A DNA stretch of 33,621 nt, from NCBI GenBank assembly GCA_030625575.1, contig DAOUQP010000008.1, positions 1 through 33,621 of the forward strand, read 5' to 3'. The stretch is from Eubacteriales bacterium. Its GTDB lineage: Bacteria > Bacillota > Clostridia > Peptostreptococcales > Acidaminobacteraceae. Made by a program: the position numbers and the translations under genes. Of this stretch, positions 8,398 through 17,709 are shown piece after piece (position 1 is the stretch's first letter; every line of letters begins with the position of its first letter). Below the pieces are notes generated by a model. It saw nothing but the letters and a program-made list of their open reading frames with translations, searched no databases and had not been told where the DNA came from.

Positions 8398-10746
8398 TTA
8401 GTTCATCTCAAGTAGCTCTATGTCATTCATCCATCCCCAATAAGTTGTAATATTAGGAGTTACTGTATCCATGTCGACACGTTCTGTACTAAATATAACT
8501 AAATTTTGTCTCTGATAAGTCGGTACTTCTACAGCCCAATCAAGAATAATGTCTAAAGCTTGTTTGTAAGCAACTTTTCTGAAAGCTTGATCAGTACTTT
8601 GTCTTGCTTCGATAATCAAACGATCAAGTTCAGGATCCGCAATATTATAACTATTGCTGTCGGTTCCGCCTTTTCCCTTACCATTTGAACTGTGATATAC
8701 CTGATACATATCAGGGTCGATTGTTGATCCCCATGCAGCAGTCCACATTAGATGCACATTTGAATCTAGAGAATTCCATAAAACATTTGTATCTGAAGGA
8801 TCGTTGATATTCAATGTAATACCGATCTTAGTCAACGCTTCTCTAGTATCTGCCAATATTGCAAATGCCGGGTGATCGCCTTCGCCAGAACCAGGTACAA
8901 TAATTTCATATTCCAAGAAAGCTCCTTCTGGTGCCGCTGTAAACATTCCACTTGTTTCGTCATAAGTATATCCAGCAGCTTTGAAATATCCTTTTGCCGC
9001 TTCAAGAGCTGCATCGTATTTTTCATCTGCTACCATACTTGATGTAAAAATTTGATTTCCATCTATATCTTTAGAATATGCAACTTCATAATCCTCATCG
9101 GCTTTTTGAGGTGCTGCCCATGAAGTGTTTGAAATCGGATAATTGATAACCATAGCAGCATCTCCATAATAACTGTCGATTGCCACGTCTCTATAAACCG
9201 AATAAACAGTTGCAAAACCTTTTCTCAAGTTCTTGCTTTCTTCAGAATCTGGATTACCATCTACATTTACATTAGTTGCATTTATTCCAATATATCCATA
9301 TCCAAGATTGTCTACAGAATTCGCAGTGATTACATCTCCAACAACTTCCAAATTGGTATTATATGTTTTTAGTTCCTCGAACTTCGCAACTGATCCTGAA
9401 GGATTGGCAATATCGATTTCGCCTATTCCAACACCAGCTATCATTTCACCGTCAGTTGTTTCTTTAAGTTGCAAGTACTTAGTTTTTGGTTCGCCTTTAT
9501 AATAATATTCATTTGCTTCAAAATAAACGATCTTATCTTGATACTTGATAAATTCATATGGTCCCGCTCCCATAGGTTTAGTTGTTTTTGATTCAACTAT
9601 AGAAAGATCTTCCCTTTGGAATCCAAACATGTCTTTATCATAATCATACAAAGACTCATCGCCATAGTAATGCATTGGAGCAATATCTATACCAGCAATC
9701 GTATAAACAGCCGGCGCTTCAAACCCTCTAACTTTAACTTCTACTTCAGTTTGGCTAAGTTTCTTGATTCCTTCGATATTCGGTACTTCAACACCTTCTG
9801 AAGAAGCTAATTTTGCTTGAAGAAGACTTTCTCCTACAGCAGCTTCAATATCAGGTTGGAAATAACTCTCGGTACCGCCATAATTAGCACTTAACGTTTT
9901 CCAGTCGCTTCCATATTGTGCGAGTATATCTTCTATTACTGTAGCTTCATCTTCTACAGCATATGAATCATAATCATCATCTATATTGTAGAAAAACGCA
10001 AACAAATCTTTTGCTTCAGGATGCATTTCTACATAATCATTAGCCCAAGTATCCGCACCATATAGACTTTTAACCCAATCAACTTCAGAAATCAATATAT
10101 CCGCAACAAAGCTTTCGATGATAGATATAGATTCTTCACCAGGATTTTCTAATTCCGCAGCAAGTTCATCTGGTGAAATAACAAGTTCTTCCGCCATAGA
10201 GTTATTCATTCTATAATTTGTCATTCCGATAATATCATATGAATACAATGTTGAAGATCCAGTGTATGTAGGATCAGAAAGAACGTAATATGAAAAAATG
10301 ATATCATCAGCATCAGCATACTCACCGTCGCTAAATCTCACATCGTCTCTAATTTTCATATTATATGTCGTGATATCCGAAGCCTCGTCATAGTCAACTT
10401 TTACATCAGCCATTCCACTATAAAAATACTCAACGCCATTGTAAATTCCTTTTTCACCATCTATAGCATTATAGATGATTCCGCCTGTTCTATCGGTTGT
10501 TAACAAACTCTCCTGTGTTAACGATGATACATCAGCATCATAAGCAGTAGATGAAAAAAACGGACTGAATTTTTCACTGAAAGCCGCATATCCAACAACC
10601 AGTGGAGTAAGATTTACAGGTTCTTCGACAACTTCAGGTGTTTCAACAGGTGCAACAGCTTCTTCAACTTTTTCTTCCTTTGGAGCACACCCCACTATCG
10701 ACACAGCCAATGTCAATATCAATAATAACACCAATAATTTCTTCAT
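8398..10746 (-). CDS. Peptide ABC transporter substrate-binding lipoprotein (OppA/DppA-like, SBP family 5)
   Basis: Signal peptide with SIVGC lipobox, SBP_5 features (ITTYNMKIRDDVRFSDGEYADADDIIFSY); 782 aa; AAAGGGAGGA RBS. Confidence 0.9.
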   Translation of the reverse strand: MKKLLVLLLILTLAVSIVGCAPKEEKVEEAVAPVETPEVVEEPVNLTPLVVGYAAFSEKFSPFFSSTAYDADVSSLTQESLLTTDRTGGIIYNAIDGEKGIYNGVEYFYSGMADVKVDYDEASDITTYNMKIRDDVRFSDGEYADADDIIFSYYVLSDPTYTGSSTLYSYDIIGMTNYRMNNSMAEELVISPDELAAELENPGEESISIIESFVADILISEVDWVKSLYGADTWANDYVEMHPEAKDLFAFFYNIDDDYDSYAVEDEATVIEDILAQYGSDWKTLSANYGGTESYFQPDIEAAVGESLLQAKLASSEGVEVPNIEGIKKLSQTEVEVKVRGFEAPAVYTIAGIDIAPMHYYGDESLYDYDKDMFGFQREDLSIVESKTTKPMGAGPYEFIKYQDKIVYFEANEYYYKGEPKTKYLQLKETTDGEMIAGVGIGEIDIANPSGSVAKFEELKTYNTNLEVVGDVITANSVDNLGYGYIGINATNVNVDGNPDSEESKNLRKGFATVYSVYRDVAIDSYYGDAAMVINYPISNTSWAAPQKADEDYEVAYSKDIDGNQIFTSSMVADEKYDAALEAAKGYFKAAGYTYDETSGMFTAAPEGAFLEYEIIVPGSGEGDHPAFAILADTREALTKIGITLNINDPSDTNVLWNSLDSNVHLMWTAAWGSTIDPDMYQVYHSSNGKGKGGTDSNSYNIADPELDRLIIEARQSTDQAFRKVAYKQALDIILDWAVEVPTYQRQNLVIFSTERVDMDTVTPNITTYWGWMNDIELLEMN

Positions 10747-10910
10747 AATATTCCTCCCTTTAATTTTTATAATGCAAGAACATTCATTTTTTTATGATAC
10801 ATAATGAGTTCTTGATCATTTTTGAGTAATCATTATATAAGTAAAAATATTTCCACGATGGATCAATATACATCCTTTGTGATATCGTGTATTATTTCCC
10901 TAATATATAC

Positions 10911-10939
10911 ATTATAAACATTCCATAAAAATTTTCCAA
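10911..10939 (-). promoter_or_regulatory. Predicted sigma-A promoter of the peptide transporter operon
   Basis: Minus strand TTGGAA (10939-10934), 17-nt spacer, TATAAT (10916-10911). Confidence 0.6.
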
Positions 10940-11062
10940 TACATTTAAATAAATTGTTACGATATAATAATTTCCCCATTCGATTTTTAATACCCTAAAA
11001 TACTTATCATATTCAAATATGCTCAATTATATCGATACAAACATATAGAACATATTGCTTTT

Positions 11063-12016
11063 TTATATCTCGTTAATCAAATGCTCATATCCCAATTCTT
11101 TCATTTCATCTACCGACACAAATTTAATCGACGCACTATTGATGCAATATCTAAGACCGCCTTTTTCTATAGGACCATCATTGAACACATGCCCTAAATG
11201 GCTATCACCTACACGACTTCTCACTTCGGTTCTAAGCATAGTGATGGTATCGTCGTTTCTGAATACTAAAACATCAGGCGATATCGGTTTAGTAAAACTC
11301 GGCCATCCGCAACTGGATTCAAATTTATCAATTGATGCAAATAAAGGCTCACCTGTCGCCACATCAACATAAATCCCCTTATCAAACTTATTCCAATATT
11401 CATTGGCAAATGCACGTTCCGTTTCATTTAATTGTGTAACTTCATATTGTTCCTCAGTCAGTGTTTTTCTTAAAATTTCATCAGATAGTTTAAAATATCG
11501 ATTAGGATCAATAACAATCGTATCAGCCACAGATAAATCTATATGGCAATATCCATTTGGATTTTTATCTAAATAATCTTGATGATATTCTTCAGCCAAA
11601 TAGAAATGTTCTAATCTATAAACTTCTACTTGTATTCGTTTTGAATGTTTTTCTTGTTCTTCTTTGATTTTGGCTTCTATAACTTTCAAATCAGAATCAT
11701 CAGTATAATAAATCCCCGTTCTGTACTGCACTCCAAAATCATTTCCTTGTTTATTCAAACTTGTGGGATCTATTATTCTAAAATAATATGTCAACAAAGT
11801 GTATAAAGTGACAATATTGGAATCATATGACACACGCACGGTTTCAGCATGCCCAGAATTTTTATGAATCAAGTCCTCATATGTGGGATTTTCGGTATTT
11901 CCATTAGCATATCCACTTGTCACATCTATTACTCCATTAATCCTCGATATATAAGCTTCTACGCCCCAGAAACATCCTCCAGCCAAGTATATTTCATTTA
12001 AAGCATTATTATTCAT
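11063..12016 (-). CDS. msrAB: Bifunctional peptide-methionine (S)-S-oxide/(R)-S-oxide reductase (MsrA-MsrB fusion)
   Basis: Msr[11 protein letters not shown]; Msr[35 protein letters not shown]; start moved to 12016 after GGGAGAG RBS. Confidence 0.92.
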   Translation of the reverse strand: MNNNALNEIYLAGGCFWGVEAYISRINGVIDVTSGYANGNTENPTYEDLIHKNSGHAETVRVSYDSNIVTLYTLLTYYFRIIDPTSLNKQGNDFGVQYRTGIYYTDDSDLKVIEAKIKEEQEKHSKRIQVEVYRLEHFYLAEEYHQDYLDKNPNGYCHIDLSVADTIVIDPNRYFKLSDEILRKTLTEEQYEVTQLNETERAFANEYWNKFDKGIYVDVATGEPLFASIDKFESSCGWPSFTKPISPDVLVFRNDDTITMLRTEVRSRVGDSHLGHVFNDGPIEKGGLRYCINSASIKFVSVDEMKELGYEHLINEI

Positions 12017-12029
12017 ATGAATTCTCTCC

Positions 12030-13217
12030 CTAATATTTTGCAATTTCTTTACCGTATTCAATAATGTTTTTTATACTCTCTTCATCAGGATTCCACTGGT
12101 TTTTAAATCCTTCTCCAATTATTTCAAACCCAGCACTTTTCAGCGATTCGTTTATTACCTTTGTTGCCTCTCCACTCCAACCATAGCATCCAAAAGAAGC
12201 AGCTTTCTTATTTTTAAATTTGAGTTCTTTTACAAAATGAAGAAACCCTGCAACTGAATGCAAAATACTATTTCCTATTGTAGGCGAACCAATTAATATC
12301 ATTTTCGATCTAAATATTTCTGTCATCATGTCATTTGTATCATTTTTTGCGATGTTGAATACTTTGACTACTACATCTTTATCTGCAAGCTCTATTCCCT
12401 CTGAAATCTTCTCGGCCATCTTCCTGGTACCATTCCACATGGTGTCATATAATATTGTAATCTGATTTTCTTGATAATCATTTGCCCACATCACATATTT
12501 CTCAATGATTTGCATTGGATTATCACGCCAAATAACTCCATGACTTGTTGCTATGATATCAATATCTAGATTCATGGATATTACTTGATCTAATTTTTTC
12601 CTTAATATTTGATTGAAAGGATTAAGAATATTAGCAAAATATTTTTCTGCCTCACTGAATAATACACATTGATCAACAAGATCATTGTATAGTCTATCAG
12701 TTGCAAAATGTTGCCCAAAAGCATCATTACTAAATAAAATATTATCCTCAGTCAGATAAGTCGCCATGCTGTCCGGCCAATGGAGCATTGTCATTTCAAC
12801 AAATATCAGATGCTTGCCATTGCCGATATCAATCTTATCTCCAGTCTTTACTACTTGAAAATTCCAATCTTGATGATATTGACCTTTTAATGATTTAACT
12901 GCATTGGCTGTGCAATAAATCGGTTTGTCTGGAATGTGCTTCATCAACTCTGGTAAAGCGCCGCTATGGTCGACTTCACCATGATTAACCACAATATAAT
13001 CAATCATATCCAAGTCAATTTCCTTAGCCAAATTTTCTACAAATTCTTCAGCATACGGCAACCATACAGTATCAATCAATACGTTTTTTTCTTCTTGAAT
13101 CAAATAAGAATTATACGTCGACCCATTATGAGTTGAAAATTCCTCTCCGTGAAACTTTTTAAGTTCCCAATCAACTTTCCCAACCCAATAAACATTGCTT
13201 TTAATATTTTTTTTCAT
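12030..13217 (-). CDS. fprA: FprA-family A-type flavoprotein (flavodiiron protein)
   Basis: [10 protein letters not shown] di-iron motif, C-terminal flavodoxin domain [14 protein letters not shown]. Confidence 0.92.
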   Translation of the reverse strand: MKKNIKSNVYWVGKVDWELKKFHGEEFSTHNGSTYNSYLIQEEKNVLIDTVWLPYAEEFVENLAKEIDLDMIDYIVVNHGEVDHSGALPELMKHIPDKPIYCTANAVKSLKGQYHQDWNFQVVKTGDKIDIGNGKHLIFVEMTMLHWPDSMATYLTEDNILFSNDAFGQHFATDRLYNDLVDQCVLFSEAEKYFANILNPFNQILRKKLDQVISMNLDIDIIATSHGVIWRDNPMQIIEKYVMWANDYQENQITILYDTMWNGTRKMAEKISEGIELADKDVVVKVFNIAKNDTNDMMTEIFRSKMILIGSPTIGNSILHSVAGFLHFVKELKFKNKKAASFGCYGWSGEATKVINESLKSAGFEIIGEGFKNQWNPDEESIKNIIEYGKEIAKY

Positions 13218-13252
13218 TTAAAACCCTCCTAGTAATTAAATTTTTCTTAATT

Positions 13253-14476
13253 TTAACCTTCTGACATCAGTCTTTTTTCACCTTCAAGTTCTTGAATAGG
13301 TTTAATATCTTGAGTAACTTCCAAAGTTCCTAAAAATTCCCCTTTATCATTTCTAACAGCAAAATATCGTATATACACGAACATGCCACCCATTTCGATC
13401 CAAAAATCTTCGTGATCCTTTATCCCACTTCTTAAATCTTCTACAATTTTTTCAACTATATGCACACTTTTTGGGGGATGACAATTCTTGACTTCTCTTC
13501 CTATAATGGTTTTTGCTCTATCGAATATTCTTTCTTTACCTTGAGTAAAATATTTAACCCTGTTATTAGCATCGACAAAAGTCATGTCCAACGGAACAGT
13601 ATTTAAAATCGAGTTTATTTCTTCCGGCGACAAGCTGCCAGCATCAAATTGTATATTTTCTGCAGATGTTTTAATGTCTTTATCTTCAATTTCTTCTTCA
13701 AAGCGTGGTTGCCATCTTTTAACTGTTTTAAGCAATGTAAACCCGATTTCCGAGCTTGCTTCTTCAATCGCTTTCCATTCTTCAACATTCATGGTATCCA
13801 ACGTCATTGGAAACATGATATTTTCTTCCTTGAAAATCATTTCTTTAATTTGATCCATTACTTCTACAGCCTTTTCAGATAGAATATCTATATCAATAGT
13901 TTCATCAACAGATAAATTTTTAACTAATTTCATACCTTCTCTTATTTCATCATCGACTCCCCACATAACCTGAGGAGGTGCTGTTATATCGTATTTTTCC
14001 ATATAAGGAAAAAGCAAATTTTCTTTTCTTGAATAATGTCTTTCTATTGTCATGAGTTTTTCCCAAGCATAGAGAAATATTTCCTTCTTATTTGATTCTT
14101 TAGTTGATTTATATGCCTCTAGTGATGGAAATATCTCCTCATCTATAAGTTCTTCGATTTTTCTATTTTCCAATTCAAATGTATTTATCGGATGTCCCGG
14201 TTCATACTTCAAATCATTGCTTTCAGCATGAATTTCTTCAATTGAACCTTTAAATACCGACGCATGAACATCACATAGCTTTTGAATTTCAGAAACAGGC
14301 ATTCCTTCATTGACCAAAGCTTGTTCCATTTGAGTAATCTCCGATGCAGAAACTCCTTCAATTAATTTAGCAAATTTCTCTTTCACATCATTTACTGTCG
14401 CTCCTTCATGCAATTCCATAATCAACTCCTTCAATTTTGCTTGTCGTTGCTCTCTGCTATTAATAATTTCACTCAT
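13253..14476 (-). CDS. DUF438 domain protein with hemerythrin-like and PAS domains
   Basis: N-terminal DUF438-like REQRQAKLKELIMELHEGA; hemerythrin-like ERHYSRKENLLFPYMEKY; C-terminal PAS-like VDANNRVKYFTQGKERIF. Confidence 0.85.
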   Translation of the reverse strand: MSEIINSREQRQAKLKELIMELHEGATVNDVKEKFAKLIEGVSASEITQMEQALVNEGMPVSEIQKLCDVHASVFKGSIEEIHAESNDLKYEPGHPINTFELENRKIEELIDEEIFPSLEAYKSTKESNKKEIFLYAWEKLMTIERHYSRKENLLFPYMEKYDITAPPQVMWGVDDEIREGMKLVKNLSVDETIDIDILSEKAVEVMDQIKEMIFKEENIMFPMTLDTMNVEEWKAIEEASSEIGFTLLKTVKRWQPRFEEEIEDKDIKTSAENIQFDAGSLSPEEINSILNTVPLDMTFVDANNRVKYFTQGKERIFDRAKTIIGREVKNCHPPKSVHIVEKIVEDLRSGIKDHEDFWIEMGGMFVYIRYFAVRNDKGEFLGTLEVTQDIKPIQELEGEKRLMSEG

Positions 14477-14515
14477 TTTTTACCCTCCTTGTATACAATC
14501 GGACTATTTGAATAG

Positions 14516-15082
14516 CTATACCAATCTAACGAACCTAACTGCAATGTCATCAATGAATTGAACACTACCATCTTCGTCTTTTGTTACAACAATCAATCTT
14601 TGCCAGAATTCTCCCACTGGAATAACCATCCTTCCATTTGGAGCCAGCTGTTCAATTAAAGCATTCGGCATCGTTGTAGCTGCCGCCGTTACCATGATTC
14701 GATCAAACGGCGCTTCTTCTATCCACCCTAACGAACCATTGCCGATTTTGTATCTGATATTTCTATAACCCAATTTTTTTAATCTTTCTTTAGCTTTTAA
14801 ATATAGCGGCTCAATCACTTCAACAGTATAAAGTTCATTAGAAAATTCAGCCAACAAAGCACTTTGATATCCACTACCTGTCCCTATTTCCAAGACTTTG
14901 CTTTCTTCTTCCAATTCTAAGAGCAATGTCATATATAAAACCAAAGAAGGCTGAGATATCGTCTGCCCATAACCTATGGAAAAAGGCGCATCTATTCTAG
15001 CAAACTTTTTATTGTCTTCCATAAAAAACGATCTATCCAATTTATTGTAAAACGCACTGATTTTATCCTTATCAACAAACAT
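14516..15082 (-). CDS. pcm: Protein-L-isoaspartate O-methyltransferase
   Basis: SAM-binding VLEIGTGSGYQSALLAE, ISQPSLV, PNGRMVIPVG; start moved to 15082. Confidence 0.85.
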   Translation of the reverse strand: MFVDKDKISAFYNKLDRSFFMEDNKKFARIDAPFSIGYGQTISQPSLVLYMTLLLELEEESKVLEIGTGSGYQSALLAEFSNELYTVEVIEPLYLKAKERLKKLGYRNIRYKIGNGSLGWIEEAPFDRIMVTAAATTMPNALIEQLAPNGRMVIPVGEFWQRLIVVTKDEDGSVQFIDDIAVRFVRLV

Positions 15083-15163
15083 TAGAATCACCCATATGAT
15101 ATTTACCCTATTTATATATAAGTTCAACAACTAATTAATCAATGAATTATTGAAGTTCACCGA

Positions 15164-15191
15164 TTGTTTTAATATTATTTTCTGTTATACT
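15164..15191 (+). promoter_or_regulatory. Predicted sigma-A promoter
   Basis: TTGTTT (15164-15169), 16-nt spacer, TATACT (15186-15191), upstream of 15222 CDS. Confidence 0.4.
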
Positions 15192-15221
15192 GATTCTTGT
15201 GTTTTAAAGGAGGCAATAAAA

Positions 15222-15845
15222 ATGGAAATCAATTACATAGAATGGTTTGGATATTTAGCATCTTTTGTAGTGCTCGTATCTATTATCATGAGTTCTATCA
15301 TTAAACTTAGATGGATAAATCTAACTGGATCATTGATGTTTGCATTTTATGGTTTAGGAATAAATTCACTTCCTGTTGCATTTATGAATACAGGCATTGC
15401 AATAATTAATATCTATTATCTAGTTAAAATCTATAATTCAAAAGAATACTTTCAAATTCTACCTATCGCAAAGGATTCAAAATACTTCGAATACTTGATG
15501 AAATTTTATTATCATGATATAAAAGATTATTTCACTGATGAGGATTTTACTTTCGATGACAAGGCCGTTGGAATATATATACTAAGAGATATGGTTCCAG
15601 CAGGGATTTTTTTAGCAGAAAAAACAAATGAGCATACTCTATTAGTAGAACTTGATTTTGCACTTCCTGCATACAGGGATTTCAAAATCGGAAAATATAT
15701 CTATGAAAAGAACAACCAGTTTTTCTTGGATAAAGGATTTGATACTTTTATAGCAAAGGCAAAAACTGATAAGCATCATAAATACCTCAAAAAGATGGGC
15801 TTTGAGAAAAAAGAAAATGATGAATATATAAAAAAATTAAGATAA
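15222..15845 (+). CDS. YgjV-like membrane domain fused to GNAT-like C-terminal domain
   Basis: Hydrophobic N-terminal region of about 75 aa (IEWFGYLASFVVLVSIIMSSIIKLRWINLTGSLMFAFYG) then soluble region ending KTDKHHKYLKKMGFEKK typical of acetyltransferases; AAAGGAGG RBS. Confidence 0.65.
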   Translation: MEINYIEWFGYLASFVVLVSIIMSSIIKLRWINLTGSLMFAFYGLGINSLPVAFMNTGIAIINIYYLVKIYNSKEYFQILPIAKDSKYFEYLMKFYYHDIKDYFTDEDFTFDDKAVGIYILRDMVPAGIFLAEKTNEHTLLVELDFALPAYRDFKIGKYIYEKNNQFFLDKGFDTFIAKAKTDKHHKYLKKMGFEKKENDEYIKKLR

Positions 15846-15846
15846 T

Positions 15847-15880
15847 AAAAAATCAGGTTATTTGTTTAACCTGATTTTTT
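15847..15880. terminator. Bidirectional rho-independent terminator
   Basis: AAAAAATCAGGTTA/TAACCTGATTTTTT perfect stem, 6-nt loop, between convergent genes. Confidence 0.85.
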
Positions 15881-15887
15881 CATTGCC

Positions 15888-16073
15888 TTATTCTTGTTTA
15901 ATAGCTTGTATCGGACATGCATTCATTGCAGCGATGCATTCCTCATATTCATAATCGACTGAGGGCTGCTTGACAATCACTGCCGAGTGTTCTTCCATTA
16001 TGAAATTATCTTCCGCAATTCTCGTGCAAGCGTGGCACTTGATACAACTTTTTATAATAGTGAATTTTCCCAT
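15888..16073 (-). CDS. Small [4Fe-4S] ferredoxin
   Basis: CIKCHAC ... NACPIQAI cluster ligands, 61 aa. Confidence 0.85.
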   Translation of the reverse strand: MGKFTIIKSCIKCHACTRIAEDNFIMEEHSAVIVKQPSVDYEYEECIAAMNACPIQAIKQE

Positions 16074-16082
16074 GTGGTCTCC

Positions 16083-16424
16083 TTACCTATATCTTATCAA
16101 TTCAATACAAAGATTCTTATCGACAATTTTCACTTTTGCTTTATCAATCATCGCTCCAACTAGTATCAATTCCGAATCGCTGTCGATTTCCCCTGCCAAC
16201 TGCCAATAATACGCTTCTATTTCATGTTGTCTTTGTGCGCATAAAAGTTTGGTTATGCAATCGATGTCCTCTTTATTAAAACATGTATTATAATCAACAA
16301 TTTTTATTATTATGTTTTTCTCATCTTTTTTAATTTTTATATCTATTTCATCCGTATCGTTCTTTAAAAAAAACGTCACCAATTCATCAACAATTTTCGA
16401 AATTTTCTTTATTTCATGCTTCAT
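16083..16424 (-). CDS. Uncharacterised protein, possibly degenerate GHKL ATPase-like
   Basis: RBS AAGGAGGGG before ATG at 16424; VDELVTFFLKND and IIIKIVDYN resemble GHKL N-box and D-box without catalytic residues. Confidence 0.6.
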   Translation of the reverse strand: MKHEIKKISKIVDELVTFFLKNDTDEIDIKIKKDEKNIIIKIVDYNTCFNKEDIDCITKLLCAQRQHEIEAYYWQLAGEIDSDSELILVGAMIDKAKVKIVDKNLCIELIRYR

Positions 16425-16425
16425 A

Positions 16426-17709
16426 TCATTCCCCTCCTTTTTGGAAAGCATCGATTATAGGCACTAAAAATCCCGCTACAATACCGCCCGAAAACCCATT
16501 GTTATATAGATTTATGCCTCCATGTATAGCCCCTACATTTTTAACAACCGCTAAATGAAGCATTCCAGCCAACACACCAATACCAACACCATATGTACCT
16601 GCAATTGGAGCGATTGTTGTGGAAAATAAAACAGTGATGATTATTTCAGTCGATGATAGATCATAACCTAATATCGCAGCGATTACAACGACTCCCACTA
16701 CAATAGGTATACAATTTTTAGGATGTTTCCCGAACGCTGAAAATCCGACGATAGTGAATATTCCAGCCAAAACAGGTCCATTGACTATGCCCCCGACTAA
16801 AAAAACATAACCTAAACTTAACATTCCCATTAGTCCCATATTAAAAAACGTTACCCCATAACCAAGCAATTGAGTAAAATCCGTTATTGTTCGTCCATTA
16901 TACTTCAATACTTTTTTATAATCAGCACCAGAATTTTTATTGATCCAAAATCCAACTACCATTAGATAAAGAAACAAGAAACTCAACATTATGATTATCG
17001 CAATGTTGTTTTGTTCATAAACAATTCTAACGGGTGAAATATTCATATCCATCACCCTAAGAACACTCGCGAATACCGTACCTATAATACCCGCTGTAAA
17101 TCCAATGTTATATAAGTTGAACCCATCATGAAATTTTATCATATGCGCAGACAACGGTGTGATGATAAAGCCGATCAATGTTCCCACCAACAATCCAACA
17201 ACAATTCCGAAGTTATTGCCGATAATACCCGAAAACATAATTTCACTCACCAACGGTGCCAAAGCAGTACTGAACATAATGACAAGAATTACATCTTTGA
17301 CTGATATTTTCTGATACCTAGTATACAAATATCCGCCAAGATAGATAGGTAGAATATTCAATATGTTTTTTCCTATAAAAGAAAATCCTAGCACAGTCAT
17401 AAAAGCAGCGATAAGCAACCCGTTGATTCTCATTTTATATTTTTTTAGAAGATATAAATTAAGAAAACCGATAATTGCCGAATTAATAAATGCCGCACCA
17501 ATTCCACCGATTTTTATGAAATCGGTCAATAAAATTGTGGGAGAAAATATAATATTATTAATTCCGCTGATAATATTAGTTACATTTCCATTGTCGATCA
17601 ATTCCATAATGATTCCGAAGATAAAAAATGCCACTGGAAAAACCAATAGTATTTTTATTTTTTCTTCTTTATGTAATTCTCTTTCGACAATATTACTTCC
17701 TATAATCAT
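16426..17709 (-). CDS. DUF1576-like polytopic membrane protein with internal duplication
   Basis: 427 aa, many TM segments; paired motifs GFNLYNIGFTAGI / GINLYNNGFSGGI. Confidence 0.75.
   Translation of the reverse strand: MIIGSNIVERELHKEEKIKILLVFPVAFFIFGIIMELIDNGNVTNIISGINNIIFSPTILLTDFIKIGGIGAAFINSAIIGFLNLYLLKKYKMRINGLLIAAFMTVLGFSFIGKNILNILPIYLGGYLYTRYQKISVKDVILVIMFSTALAPLVSEIMFSGIIGNNFGIVVGLLVGTLIGFIITPLSAHMIKFHDGFNLYNIGFTAGIIGTVFASVLRVMDMNISPVRIVYEQNNIAIIIMLSFLFLYLMVVGFWINKNSGADYKKVLKYNGRTITDFTQLLGYGVTFFNMGLMGMLSLGYVFLVGGIVNGPVLAGIFTIVGFSAFGKHPKNCIPIVVGVVVIAAILGYDLSSTEIIITVLFSTTIAPIAGTYGVGIGVLAGMLHLAVVKNVGAIHGGINLYNNGFSGGIVAGFLVPIIDAFQKGGE

Noticed and set aside
10951-10973. Imperfect palindrome AAATTGTTA-CGATA-TAATAATTT as a regulator site
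   Set aside because: One mismatch and AT-rich; cannot be separated from chance without conservation data.
11055-11372. 105-aa plus-strand ORF
   Set aside because: Antisense to the MsrB domain.
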